Shown: piece by piece, positions 48,747 through 55,630 of the stretch
Position numbering within the stretch: position 1 is the first letter of the stretch
How the letters are laid out: each line of letters opens with the position of its first letter
Virus record (IMG/VR): IMGVR_UViG_3300034272_001071
Coordinates: 1 to 64,000 of that record
From: a virus
Direction: 5' to 3' (one strand)
Length of the DNA stretch: 64,000 nt
The notes under the pieces: generated by a model
What the model saw: only the letters and a program-made list of their open reading frames with translations
Databases searched by the model: none
What the model was told of the DNA's origin: nothing
Translations under genes and position numbers: made by a program

Positions 48747-48918
48747 TAAGTTCTTAGAGTATATGAAACTTCATTTAATTAGTCTTAACCAGGATATGGA
48801 GAAAGACTTGAATGTTGAATCTAAGATAAACATCCAGGGACAAATTATGGCAACCGAGCATTTATTGTCAGTGGCTACTGATATAATGAACTCTTCTAAC
48901 GAAAGGGTATATGGATGA
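48730..48918 (+). CDS. Small helical hypothetical protein with internal promoter
   Basis: A 62-residue protein from ATG 48730. Its last 18 codons contain the next TGTCAG promoter and shared SD. Confidence 0.6.
   Translation: MVTKTSKFLEYMKLHLISLNQDMEKDLNVESKINIQGQIMATEHLLSVATDIMNSSNERVYG
48866..48887 (+). promoter_or_regulatory. TGTCAG-N10-TATAAT promoter (internal)
   Basis: Inside the 48730 gene; leader AACGAAAGGG then ATG 48915. Confidence 0.75.
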
Positions 48919-49079
48919 AACTATCATCAGATGTAAAGGAAGACCTTCAAGACCAAGCCGACCAAATTATCTATTTTGAATCTGCTATGTCTAGCGAAAA
49001 TAAAGCAAGCAAAGCGGTATATCAGCGTCTTGTTGAAATATATAAGGTTGCATATGAGGCAGGAGTTAATAGTAAATGA
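48915..49079 (+). CDS. Small helical hypothetical protein
   Basis: A 54-residue protein with AACGAAAGGG upstream. Linked to the next gene by ATGA. Confidence 0.6.
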   Translation: MKLSSDVKEDLQDQADQIIYFESAMSSENKASKAVYQRLVEIYKVAYEAGVNSK

Positions 49080-49348
49080 ATATTGAAGTTGTTGGGCTTC
49101 CGCCCCACCTGCAACGAATGGTCAATGCAGGTGTTACTGGATTAGATATAATGCACGGGGAACTTAAAAACCTAATGCTAATCGCTGAACAAGAACTAAC
49201 TAATGCCCAACAGATTGAAGAAGAATCAGAAGAGGCAATGGATTCTATGGAGCGAAAGTATTGGGAGGGTGTCCTCGATACATATACAGAACTATATAAA
49301 CTAACTTATGATTTATCTTTTGTGATTGGAGCACGGGATGAAGCCTGA
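49076..49348 (+). CDS. Helical hypothetical protein
   Basis: A 90-residue acidic helical protein (EQELTNAQQIEEESEEAMDSM part), likely a coiled coil. Overlaps both neighbours. Confidence 0.6.
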   Translation: MNIEVVGLPPHLQRMVNAGVTGLDIMHGELKNLMLIAEQELTNAQQIEEESEEAMDSMERKYWEGVLDTYTELYKLTYDLSFVIGARDEA

Positions 49349-49652
49349 AGACAAAGATAAACTAAACAAATGTTTAGAGATTCTAGACACAACGGACCTA
49401 GGCCTATCAATGGTTTGGCTATGGACGTGGTCCACAATCAACAACATCTTAGATGATGAAACCTATAAGGCAAAGGTTACCCAAGATCAAATGTGGGACA
49501 ACCTCTGTGAGGCTGTATCGGCTGGCCACGGGTTCTCTTTAGAATACGGGGCAGAACAGCACCAAGACGACGTCCTTGAATGGATGACTAATCGTGACTA
49601 CATTGTGGATACAATGTGGGAAGAAGAAGAGGATGAAGATGAAGACAACTGA
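49338..49652 (+). CDS. Acidic hypothetical protein
   Basis: A 104-residue protein from ATG 49338 with a Glu/Asp tail (EEEEDEDEDN). Trp-rich middle (MVWLWTWSTI). Function unknown. Confidence 0.6.
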   Translation: MKPEDKDKLNKCLEILDTTDLGLSMVWLWTWSTINNILDDETYKAKVTQDQMWDNLCEAVSAGHGFSLEYGAEQHQDDVLEWMTNRDYIVDTMWEEEEDEDEDN

Positions 49653-49779
49653 CAAATATGTGGATACCGTGCTAGCGGAAGCGCAGCGCTTACTATGGGG
49701 CGGGTCCGAAACAGAAAACATTGAAGCACATAATCTCATTGCTAAACTAATTAAAGATAGACTAGGCAACGATGAGTAA
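49639..49779 (+). CDS. Micro-protein
   Basis: A 46-residue helical ORF from ATG 49639, overlapping the upstream acidic tail and next gene. Function unknown. Confidence 0.55.
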   Translation: MKTTDKYVDTVLAEAQRLLWGGSETENIEAHNLIAKLIKDRLGNDE

Positions 49780-49924
49780 ATACAAAGTTAAGATAGAGAT
49801 AGTGGGAGGAGTCCCATATATCCTTGAATGCCCTCCAGAAGTTGATGTTGAGATTACACAAGTTAATCATTGGCAGCGCTGGAAGGAACAGCAAAAGTTG
49901 GCCAAAGAGAAAGGGACAAAATGA
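49772..49924 (+). CDS. Micro-protein
   Basis: A 50-residue ORF (VKIEIVGGVPYILECPPEVD start) ending in a charged helix; overlaps next ATG (ATGA). Function unknown. Confidence 0.55.
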   Translation: MSKYKVKIEIVGGVPYILECPPEVDVEITQVNHWQRWKEQQKLAKEKGTK

Positions 49925-50148
49925 ACGGTTATGAGCCAAGCTTAGAAATCCTGGAAGTTAATTACGGTTGCTCTCCTGGAGGAGTCGATATGTTTGAGGT
50001 GTATGATAAATCTGATATACCTTTAGATGTCCCAATATATGAGACAGAGTCATTGACAAAAGCGGTGAAATATTGTTATAATCTAGGTAAGGACTTTACT
50101 GTTAGAACATTAGCGGAATGGGAGAGTAGAGAGCTTGCCAGCTTATAG
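49921..50148 (+). CDS. Small acidic hypothetical protein
   Basis: A 75-residue protein from ATG 49921, coupled to both neighbours. Beta-rich start then a helix. Function unknown. Confidence 0.6.
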   Translation: MNGYEPSLEILEVNYGCSPGGVDMFEVYDKSDIPLDVPIYETESLTKAVKYCYNLGKDFTVRTLAEWESRELASL

Positions 50149-50335
50149 AGTATTTGGAAATAAGTATCAGAACTATTATACAATCATTGAGGCTGCCGAT
50201 CAATTTGAGGCAGTTGATTTAGCCAATGCATTACCTGAGACAGAATGGGATTCCATTCCAACAGATGATGTGATCGAAGCTACAGATGTGTATCTAAACG
50301 AAGATACATCATTAGATCTACAACTTAATATATAA
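50135..50335 (+). CDS. Small hypothetical protein, TTG start
   Basis: A 66-residue protein (YRVFGNKYQNYYTIIEAADQFEA core) whose only upstream start is TTG at 50135, with GAGAGAG ahead. Overlaps the preceding gene. Confidence 0.55.
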   Translation: MPAYRVFGNKYQNYYTIIEAADQFEAVDLANALPETEWDSIPTDDVIEATDVYLNEDTSLDLQLNI

Positions 50336-50374
50336 GGCGGGACGTAGGGGCTGATCAAAGCTCTTACGGGGGTA

Positions 50375-50403
50375 TTTACAAATTCGTCGATATCCGATAT
50401 AAT
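50375..50403 (+). promoter_or_regulatory. Standard promoter of the Lsr2-like gene
   Basis: TTTACA, 17-base spacer, TATAAT, without TGTCAG. The leader carries GAAAGGGG. Confidence 0.65.
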
Positions 50404-50435
50404 AAATAAAACATCTCTTGAAAGGGGATAAACAA

Positions 50436-50582
50436 ATGGCAACAAAGCGTGAATATCTAAAGTCACAAGGAATTACTGTGGGTAAGCGTGGCCGCTTCTC
50501 AGCTGCCGCTGTAAAGGCAATTGCGGATGCTCAGACAAGTGGGATGACATTCGAAGCAGAAAAGCCACAGGCAAAGAAGTAA
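50436..50582 (+). CDS. Lsr2-like DNA-binding domain protein
   Basis: A 48-residue protein resembling the C-terminal DNA-binding domain of actinobacterial Lsr2. REYLKSQGITVGKRGRFSAAAVKAIADA aligns (from memory) with the two helices around the RGR minor-groove loop of Lsr2; here it is KRGR. The dimerisation domain is missing, so it could bind AT-rich DNA as a monomer or compete with host Lsr2. Own sigma-70-type promoter, SD GAAAGGGG. Confidence 0.6.
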   Translation: MATKREYLKSQGITVGKRGRFSAAAVKAIADAQTSGMTFEAEKPQAKK

Positions 50583-50619
50583 GCTGTCCAGTAGGTGGAC
50601 AATCGGGGGGCTGGCCAAG

Positions 50620-50641
50620 TGTCAGCCCCTCGTGATATAAT
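50620..50641 (+). promoter_or_regulatory. TGTCAG-N10-TATAAT promoter
   Basis: The element is part of an inverted repeat GGGGCTG...CAGCCCC. Leader GACGAAAGG; drives 50662. Confidence 0.75.
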
Positions 50642-50661
50642 CTTAAGACGAAAGGCGGAGT

Positions 50662-51075
50662 ATGAAAACCAAGGAACAACAAATAGCAGAACTTCTGTGT
50701 AACTATTCAGAAGACCATTTCTTCAATCCTGCTTCTCTGGGAGGCTTCCTAGCCGACCAGCCTACCTATACTCTAGACCGTATTATGGAGGTTGTAGCGT
50801 GGGTGATAGAGAAGCAAGCAAGGCGCTATGAACGAGAAATCGAAAACGGCGGTATGGTATCAGAAGGTCTTGCCATAGCATATAAGTTAGACCAAGTTAT
50901 AGATAAGATTAAAGATAAGAATACATTTAACAATGTTAAACTACCTATAACTAACCAGGAGCGGAAAGCAATTATAGACCGTCTACCAAAAGAAAAAACG
51001 GGGGACTATAAATACTCTTGGCTCCATGAAACAAATAACACTAATAGAGTAACTATAGATCATCCATTCATGTAA
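50662..51075 (+). CDS. Helical hypothetical protein
   Basis: A 137-residue protein, helical first two thirds. SD GACGAAAGGCGG, the last gene of the plus-strand early set. Function unknown. Confidence 0.65.
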   Translation: MKTKEQQIAELLCNYSEDHFFNPASLGGFLADQPTYTLDRIMEVVAWVIEKQARRYEREIENGGMVSEGLAIAYKLDQVIDKIKDKNTFNNVKLPITNQERKAIIDRLPKEKTGDYKYSWLHETNNTNRVTIDHPFM

Positions 51076-51614
51076 AACTAATTAAATATATCTAGCCCAA
51101 ATTATCCACAGGTTATCCACAGCCTGTGGATTTTTTGTGGAAAAAATGTGGGCCAATTTGTCCGTTTACGACCACATATAAAAAATCCCTGAAAATCTCA
51201 GATAATGAGATATAAATGTATATTAATCTTATTAAACATATATAAAATATAACAGAATGTGATCTAAATCTGTCAGAATTGGGGGCAAATTTTCCCGTTT
51301 ACGGGAGAGATTTTTATGCCCCAGAAGCCTTGACAATGTGGGCCATATATGCTATTTACGAGGGTATTGACAAAATCCCTCAAATATGCCATGGATATGG
51401 CTGTATGTGGAGCAAAATGGATTACGGTGGAGTAAAAGGGAGAGTCCCATTACATGTATATCTAACTACATATATATCAGTAGTATTTACTCAAGAATTA
51501 GTAGTATATTTTATGGTAGATGATCTCTAAAATAGGTCAAATAAGGCTCTAGGAGGCTATTAGAGACATGTTATATGGCGGGGGGAACCTAGGATATGGA
51601 GCAGATTTTAGCCA
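51076..51614. other. AT-rich intergenic region, origin candidate
   Basis: 539 bases between convergent gene sets. It starts with two tandem perfect DnaA boxes and two inverted near-boxes (51102-51145), followed by an AT-rich stretch (51205-51260) and three copies of the TTTACG...CCCTGA-type module (about 51160, 51293, 51352). The only long frame (51279-51530) lies within these repeats and is not convincing. Confidence 0.5.
51102..51145. repeat. DnaA-box cluster
   Basis: TTATCCACA at 51102-51110 and 51113-51121, then TGTGGATTT (51125-51133) and TGTGGAAA in inverse orientation. Consensus DnaA box twice in tandem. Confidence 0.65.
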
Positions 51615-51788
51615 TTAGAATGGAGTTTCTCCAGACTCTTTGGCTATACGTAGCTGCTCTCTACCCCATGCGTAGAATATATCTATCTGATTCTGGGTAT
51701 ATAGGCAAGAGTTACAGAGTGAATATATCAGATTGTTCTTAGTATATAGATATAGGTCCTTATTGAGATTACATACGTTACAGGTCAT
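51615..51788 (-). CDS. Zinc-ribbon protein
   Basis: A 57-residue protein with CNVCN and CNSCLY Cys pairs and a C-terminal helix. The ATG at 51788 overlaps the end of the upstream gene. Last gene of the minus-strand set. Confidence 0.65.
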   Translation of the reverse strand: MTCNVCNLNKDLYLYTKNNLIYSLCNSCLYTQNQIDIFYAWGREQLRIAKESGETPF

Positions 51789-52023
51789 TTTGCTTCCCCG
51801 CCCCACATTTCTTGCATCTATAATCAGGAGCATTAGGCATCCTATTTCCTCCCGCAAAAGCTCTTCCAGCCTTTACCTCTGGAGCATATATCTCTGGTGG
51901 ACATCCATACAATATTGGTAGAAATTCGTGATCACATATGTCTACTAGTTCTATTGAACATTTACCTTGACCATTTCGATCACATCTTGGGAATAGACTT
52001 GACCCATCGCATTTACATCTCAT
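51778..52023 (-). CDS. Cys-rich protein
   Basis: An 81-residue protein with C3/C5, C14, C22, C30, C41 and a CKKCG end. Probably binds one or two metal ions. A TCGACT-N18-TATACA promoter candidate lies upstream inside the preceding gene. Confidence 0.65.
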   Translation of the reverse strand: MRCKCDGSSLFPRCDRNGQGKCSIELVDICDHEFLPILYGCPPEIYAPEVKAGRAFAGGNRMPNAPDYRCKKCGAGKQNDL

Positions 52024-52031
52024 ATACCTAC

Positions 52032-52208
52032 CTAATTTCTAAGTATCTCGTCATTCATCCAGAGTTCCCCCTGTATAATGCTATATCTTAATTGTAGTCG
52101 ACTAGAATTACATTTCAAACATTTGGGCTCATATGATATCTCATGAGATAAATCAAGATCAAGGACTGAACCACATTTACAGTAGAAGCTATATAGGTAA
52201 TCTGTCAA
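52032..52208 (-). CDS. Zinc-ribbon protein, TTG start
   Basis: A 58-residue protein with CKCG and CLKC knuckles. The TTG start overlaps the upstream TGA (TTGA), so translation is coupled. Confidence 0.6.
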   Translation of the reverse strand: MTDYLYSFYCKCGSVLDLDLSHEISYEPKCLKCNSSRLQLRYSIIQGELWMNDEILRN

Positions 52209-52345
52209 GGAGTCTCATTAACAAAATGACATTGGCAAACACCAATTACAGCATAGCGTTGTTTCTCAATCTCTGCTACATCTGTATATTTAGCCTTATT
52301 TGCACAGTAATGGCAAATCTCTTTTTCGGTATTTTCGTTAGACAT
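52205..52345 (-). CDS. Zinc-ribbon micro-protein
   Basis: A 46-residue protein with CHYC and CQCH knuckles 26 residues apart. ATG 52345; upstream TATAAA. Function unknown. Confidence 0.6.
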   Translation of the reverse strand: MSNENTEKEICHYCANKAKYTDVAEIEKQRYAVIGVCQCHFVNETP

Positions 52346-52390
52346 TTATAAATCTACTCTTTCTCTTATATACCAATTCTAGCATATCTT

Positions 52391-52579
52391 TTATGAAGAA
52401 GAGTCTTTAGTTCTTATCCAATGCCCGTATTTAGTAGGAGTTGGGGAGCCTACATATTCCTGCCCCGTCTCCATATCGATCAGCTTCCATTTACCTGGAG
52501 CCTTAGTATGGACTATGAGATCAGTAGGAGCATCTAGCTCTTCTACCTCAGTTCCGTATATGTTTAGTAATTTTCGCAA
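52391..52579 (-). CDS. Small beta-rich hypothetical protein
   Basis: A 62-residue protein from a TTG start (no ATG upstream), with APGKWKLIDMETGQEY, a small beta motif. The repeat GTGCGAAAAAGTGCG lies 25 bases upstream of the start. Confidence 0.55.
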   Translation of the reverse strand: MRKLLNIYGTEVEELDAPTDLIVHTKAPGKWKLIDMETGQEYVGSPTPTKYGHWIRTKDSSS

Positions 52580-52630
52580 ATGTCTTCTCTTCTCGCCGCA
52601 CTTTTTCGCACTATATAGGTCCTATTAATC

Positions 52631-52798
52631 TTATCTATTTCTACCAAAGAATGGGGTTATATTACCCTTATAGTCATCATCATCCGACCACTTGCCTGTG
52701 CTGTAGCCTGCCTCTGACTTAGTCTCTAATTCTGGATCTTTATCAACATCTTCGCCAAAGTCTAGCCACTCTTCTAGGTTGTCTAGGAATCCCATCAT
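52631..52798 (-). CDS. Small acidic hypothetical protein
   Basis: A 55-residue acidic protein coupled (ATGA) to the upstream gene. Ends with FFGRNR. Function unknown. Confidence 0.6.
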   Translation of the reverse strand: MMGFLDNLEEWLDFGEDVDKDPELETKSEAGYSTGKWSDDDDYKGNITPFFGRNR

Positions 52799-53058
52799 AC
52801 ACCGACTTCCGTTTCTGAAAGTATATCCATTACTTCCCCTAATGTTTTTTCTGGAGTATCGTGAAAATAGTAGGTTCCGTCATCTTTGATAGCCCATCCT
52901 CGCCAGCCGTCTTCCTCATCCCAGAATGATGAAACAATCTTCATAGACTCTGGATCATTAATAGTTCTAGTAATTGAGTTATAGAAATTAACCTCAGCAA
53001 AGATAGCTTCTCTTACTGGAGTCCACCAAAACAATCTGTTTATTAGCCAATCAATCAT
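52795..53058 (-). CDS. Small hypothetical protein
   Basis: An 87-residue protein with a hydrophobic start (IDWLINRLFWW) and a beta-rich middle (WRGWAIKDDGTYYFHD). Coupled to both neighbours by ATGA. Confidence 0.6.
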   Translation of the reverse strand: MIDWLINRLFWWTPVREAIFAEVNFYNSITRTINDPESMKIVSSFWDEEDGWRGWAIKDDGTYYFHDTPEKTLGEVMDILSETEVGV

Positions 53059-53186
53059 ACTGCCACCTGAATTGGAATCATAACTTCACACCTTTCACAA
53101 TACTCATAAGTCGATCCTGTAAATGGGCAGGTTCCTGCCTGGACCAAAGCGTGTCCTTTTATTTTGCATTTAATCTTATTAATCAT
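53055..53186 (-). CDS. Zinc-ribbon micro-protein
   Basis: A 43-residue protein with C6, C19 and CERC, a short metal site. Starts within the end of the upstream gene (ATGATTAA). Confidence 0.55.
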   Translation of the reverse strand: MINKIKCKIKGHALVQAGTCPFTGSTYEYCERCEVMIPIQVAV

Positions 53187-53301
53187 CTTCTTTTAACCTT
53201 TCAAGCAGTTCGGCATTCTCTTCAAATACCTGCTCTATTACACGCTTTAGACGCAATGATCTATCAAGATCATACTCTTCGTCAAATTCTGTGGAATTCA
53301 T
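53179..53301 (-). CDS. Small helical acidic protein
   Basis: A 40-residue helical ORF. Its leader contains the repeat GCGAAAAGTGCG and GGTAGAGAG before the ATG. Confidence 0.55.
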   Translation of the reverse strand: MNSTEFDEEYDLDRSLRLKRVIEQVFEENAELLERLKEDD

Positions 53302-53332
53302 CTCTCTACCTTCCGACGCACTTTTCGCTTCA

Positions 53333-53641
53333 CTAATTGCGTTCTAGTTTAGCCATAATATGTTTATGATTAATTAGAAGATACTTGTTAGATTGATCGT
53401 CCTCAATCTCCGTGCCTGTATGGTCTGGGAAATACACTACATCCCCAATATCAAGCTCTGGGATAGGCATCAAGTCGCCTCTGTAGTTGACCTCTCCTGC
53501 TCCCATATCGACAATGGTTCCAATCTTGGGACCAGCATCATTAAATACTGCAGATATAACTAAGCCAGACTGAGTAGTCTTTTCCTTATCTGTTTCTTTT
53601 GTTACTAATAGCATTCCACCAATTGGCTTAATCATCTTCAT
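53333..53641 (-). CDS. groES: GroES-like co-chaperonin
   Basis: About 100 residues: MIKPIGGMLLVTKE, GTIVDMGAGEVNYRG, LDIGDVVYFPDHTGTEIE and YLLINHKHIMAKL match the co-chaperonin order IKPL.DRVLV / GkVvavG.G / VK.GD.V.f....G.ei / yl.....di.a. The mobile loop is present (TTQSGLVIS). It probably cooperates with host GroEL on virion or other phage proteins. Start at ATG 53641 or 53635, coupled to the upstream gene. Confidence 0.85.
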   Translation of the reverse strand: MKMIKPIGGMLLVTKETDKEKTTQSGLVISAVFNDAGPKIGTIVDMGAGEVNYRGDLMPIPELDIGDVVYFPDHTGTEIEDDQSNKYLLINHKHIMAKLERN

Positions 53642-53765
53642 CTTCTTCCGTATCAAATAGGTCATAGTCTATATCTTTTAATTGACTAAGGCTGTTATAT
53701 GCTGCAAAAGCAACTGCTGCAAGGGCTATGAGTAGCCCAACTAATGTAATTGTTTTCTTGTTCAT
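53628..53765 (-). CDS. Small membrane protein
   Basis: A 45-residue protein with an N-terminal helix (TITLVGLLIALAAVAFAAY) and an acidic tail. Overlaps the GroES start. Confidence 0.6.
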   Translation of the reverse strand: MNKKTITLVGLLIALAAVAFAAYNSLSQLKDIDYDLFDTEEDEDD

Positions 53766-53992
53766 AGTGGTATCTCGTTTACCTTTTCTTTAGACCAGTG
53801 TATGTATGATCTAATATACACAATAGCGTAGGCTATTGCTGAGAATATAAATCCATATTGTTTGGTAATTAAAGCGTAGGTAATCCATAGGATCTCATTG
53901 AATAGAAGGACTAACCATCCCCATATTGTTTTCCGCCCAACAAAGTATATGCCAGCTACTCCAATTATTGCTAGTATCCATGACCATGCCAT
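53762..53992 (-). CDS. Small membrane protein
   Basis: A 76-residue protein with three hydrophobic stretches (ILAIIGVAGIYFVG; WLVLLFNEILWITYALI; FIFSAIAYAIVYI) and a charged C-terminus. Possibly related to the PnuC/nicotinamide transporter-like small integral proteins, but too short. Could act as a holin or antiholin. Confidence 0.6.
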   Translation of the reverse strand: MAWSWILAIIGVAGIYFVGRKTIWGWLVLLFNEILWITYALITKQYGFIFSAIAYAIVYIRSYIHWSKEKVNEIPL

Positions 53993-53994
53993 TG

Positions 53995-54225
53995 CTATTC
54001 CTCAAATGATGTCTGTGTAGTTGGAAGAAGACTTTTGTATCTTCTTTCCCATGTTTCTGCTCTTAATTCTGCATCTCTCCATTTAGAATGTAACATCTGT
54101 TCCGAATCTTGAGATTCATTTAATTTGTTATACATATCAGAAAGCTTGTTTTCTGATTCTGGAGAAGATTTCCCAATAGTCATACCAACTAAAAAGAAAC
54201 CTAAATTTAATAGAATATCCCACAT
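53995..54225 (-). CDS. Membrane-anchored coiled-coil protein
   Basis: A 76-residue protein with N-terminal membrane helix (LLNLGFFLVGMTIG) and a helical, charged remainder. Spanin-like or holin-partner topology is possible. Adjacent to another membrane protein. Confidence 0.55.
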   Translation of the reverse strand: MWDILLNLGFFLVGMTIGKSSPESENKLSDMYNKLNESQDSEQMLHSKWRDAELRAETWERRYKSLLPTTQTSFEE

Positions 54226-54250
54226 ATCCGCCTCTTTCTCTACTACCTAA

Positions 54251-54337
54251 TTATATAGGAGAGTCCAGGACTTTGTCAATAGCATCGTCTATTGTGTTGG
54301 TATGTTCTTTAGAACATGATCCACATTCTTTGCACAT
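54251..54337 (-). CDS. Cys-rich micro-protein
   Basis: A 28-residue ORF (MCKECGSCSKEH start) with GGAG 5 bases before the ATG. The good SD and the isolated start after a hairpin support it, but it is very short. Confidence 0.4.
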   Translation of the reverse strand: MCKECGSCSKEHTNTIDDAIDKVLDSPI

Positions 54338-54351
54338 AATTCTCCAATAAA

Positions 54352-54386
54352 GATCCCCACCAGCCCTAATAGTAGGGCTTAGTGGG
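54352..54386 (-). terminator. Hairpin after the 54397 gene
   Basis: CCCCAC-AGCCCTA/TAGGGCT-GTGGGG around ATAG; weak T-run on the minus strand (ATCTTTATT). Confidence 0.6.
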
Positions 54387-54396
54387 GAATATTTAA

Positions 54397-54612
54397 TTAA
54401 ACCTTCTTTGGTTTTGTTTTCTTTTGACCAAGTACGGTTTCTCTGCGAATGCCGTGCTTGTTTCTGTCAATCTTAGTCGGTGGCTTTGGGCCAGAAAAAC
54501 CAGATTTAAACTTTCCCTGTGAAGGATTTTTTCTTGTTGCTTCTTGTGAAGTTACTGCGCCAGATGGTTGATTATTTGGCGGAGTATCCATACCAGTGCC
54601 ATTATTACTCAT
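54397..54612 (-). CDS. Basic hypothetical protein
   Basis: A 71-residue protein with an Asn/Thr/Ser-rich disordered start and a Lys/Arg-rich tail (KPPTKIDRNKHGIRRETVL). Possibly nucleic-acid binding. Coupled to the upstream gene by overlap. Confidence 0.6.
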   Translation of the reverse strand: MSNNGTGMDTPPNNQPSGAVTSQEATRKNPSQGKFKSGFSGPKPPTKIDRNKHGIRRETVLGQKKTKPKKV

Positions 54613-54760
54613 TAATAAAGTTTTCTCTTTGTTCTGGAGTTGCAGTCATGTTTAGTGTTAGTCCTGCTTCTCCATCCCTAGAAACATCTAATATGCCTCC
54701 TGGGATATTTGCAATACCAGTCTCGCTTCCGAGTGATTCACATCCGCACTCTACGCACAT
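54605..54760 (-). CDS. Small Cys-containing protein
   Basis: A 51-residue protein starting MCVECGCESLG, with a single Cys cluster. The downstream stop overlaps the next start. A longer version from 54904 would overlap the 54762-54926 gene entirely and is less likely. Confidence 0.5.
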   Translation of the reverse strand: MCVECGCESLGSETGIANIPGGILDVSRDGEAGLTLNMTATPEQRENFINE

Positions 54761-54761
54761 G

Positions 54762-54926
54762 TTACTTACCGTTGTTTCCGAGCCCTGCGCCATCCTGAGA
54801 TGAAACATCCTTAGCTGCTGGGAATGATCCAGTTGCTGGTGAATAATCTCCAGTTGCGTTGATGTCATTTGTTCCTGCTGGCTTGCGATTTGCTGTAAAG
54901 CCATCCAAGTTGATACCGTCTGTCAT
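54762..54926 (-). CDS. Small hypothetical protein
   Basis: A 54-residue low-complexity protein (TGDYSPATGSFPAAKDVSS core). SD TAGGAGA is 8 bases before the ATG. Disordered. Function unknown. Confidence 0.55.
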   Translation of the reverse strand: MTDGINLDGFTANRKPAGTNDINATGDYSPATGSFPAAKDVSSQDGAGLGNNGK

Positions 54927-55015
54927 TTTATTTCTCCTATAGGTTTGTATTTAGATGGGTCTAGAATACCATCTATTAAAGATATTATAGCATTTTTTCT
55001 TAGAAGAAGCACAAT

Positions 55016-55630
55016 CTACCTAATAGAATAGAAGGATATGAGGTTTACCCTGTGCCCAGAAGTAATTTTTGTAACCTCATGTGGCAAGGTGTCGTCTCCA
55101 ATAAAGCATATAAATGTGCCCTTCTTTGGCTTCAAAGATATGTTCTCGTTTGGGAACTGTAAAAGACCGCCCTCGTAGTCATCGTTTAGGTATAGCAGGC
55201 CAGAGTGATCGTTTACTTGATCATCTAGCCAGTTGTCGTGATGAAGCTTGTTTTCAGCTCCAGAACGCATATAGCAATACATCATATGCTTGAGATAAAT
55301 ATCTTTTTTAAATATATTTGCCACTGCTTTTTCCTGTAAAAGAGCAGCCCCTGTTAATAAATCTTTAGCCAGGTCATTATATCCGTCATATGGAAGCATC
55401 TTATTGGTTGCAGATATCTCTTCTTTTCTATGAGAATAAGTATATGCTGGACCAGCAGACATACCCTTTCCCCAAAAATCTTTACTGGATCCAGCAGAAT
55501 AATCTCCAGACCCATTCTCCCAGCTAGGACTATCCACTAGGTTTTTAGAAAAACTATCTGATAAAAAATCACACGTTTCGGGTGATAGAAAGTTTTCCAT
55601 AACAAATATCTTATTTGCTAATATTTGCAT
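55016..55630 (-). CDS. 2-oxoglutarate/Fe(II) oxygenase 9
   Basis: A 204-residue protein with iron ligands H130-x-D132 and H184, cofactor R194 and core YLNDDYEGGLLQFP. Coupled to the upstream paralogue (20-base overlap). Far from the main block, so the family was expanded at several loci. Confidence 0.85.
   Translation of the reverse strand: MQILANKIFVMENFLSPETCDFLSDSFSKNLVDSPSWENGSGDYSAGSSKDFWGKGMSAGPAYTYSHRKEEISATNKMLPYDGYNDLAKDLLTGAALLQEKAVANIFKKDIYLKHMMYCYMRSGAENKLHHDNWLDDQVNDHSGLLYLNDDYEGGLLQFPNENISLKPKKGTFICFIGDDTLPHEVTKITSGHRVNLISFYSIR

Noticed and set aside
48911-48980. Short ORF from ATG 48911
   Set aside because: Ends after 22 codons and overlaps the better ATG at 48915 with the shared leader.
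51224-51250. Additional TGTCAG site near the origin candidate
   Set aside because: TGTCAG is present but no -10 hexamer lies at N10 (AAATTT).
51279-51530. ORF of 83 codons on the plus strand
   Set aside because: Starts at TTG without SD, and its sequence is built over intergenic TTTACG modules; coding is unlikely.
54605-54904. 99-codon ORF on the minus strand (Gln-rich start)
   Set aside because: Its first 48 codons overlap a well-supported gene with a good SD (54762-54926); the shorter start at 54760 is preferred.
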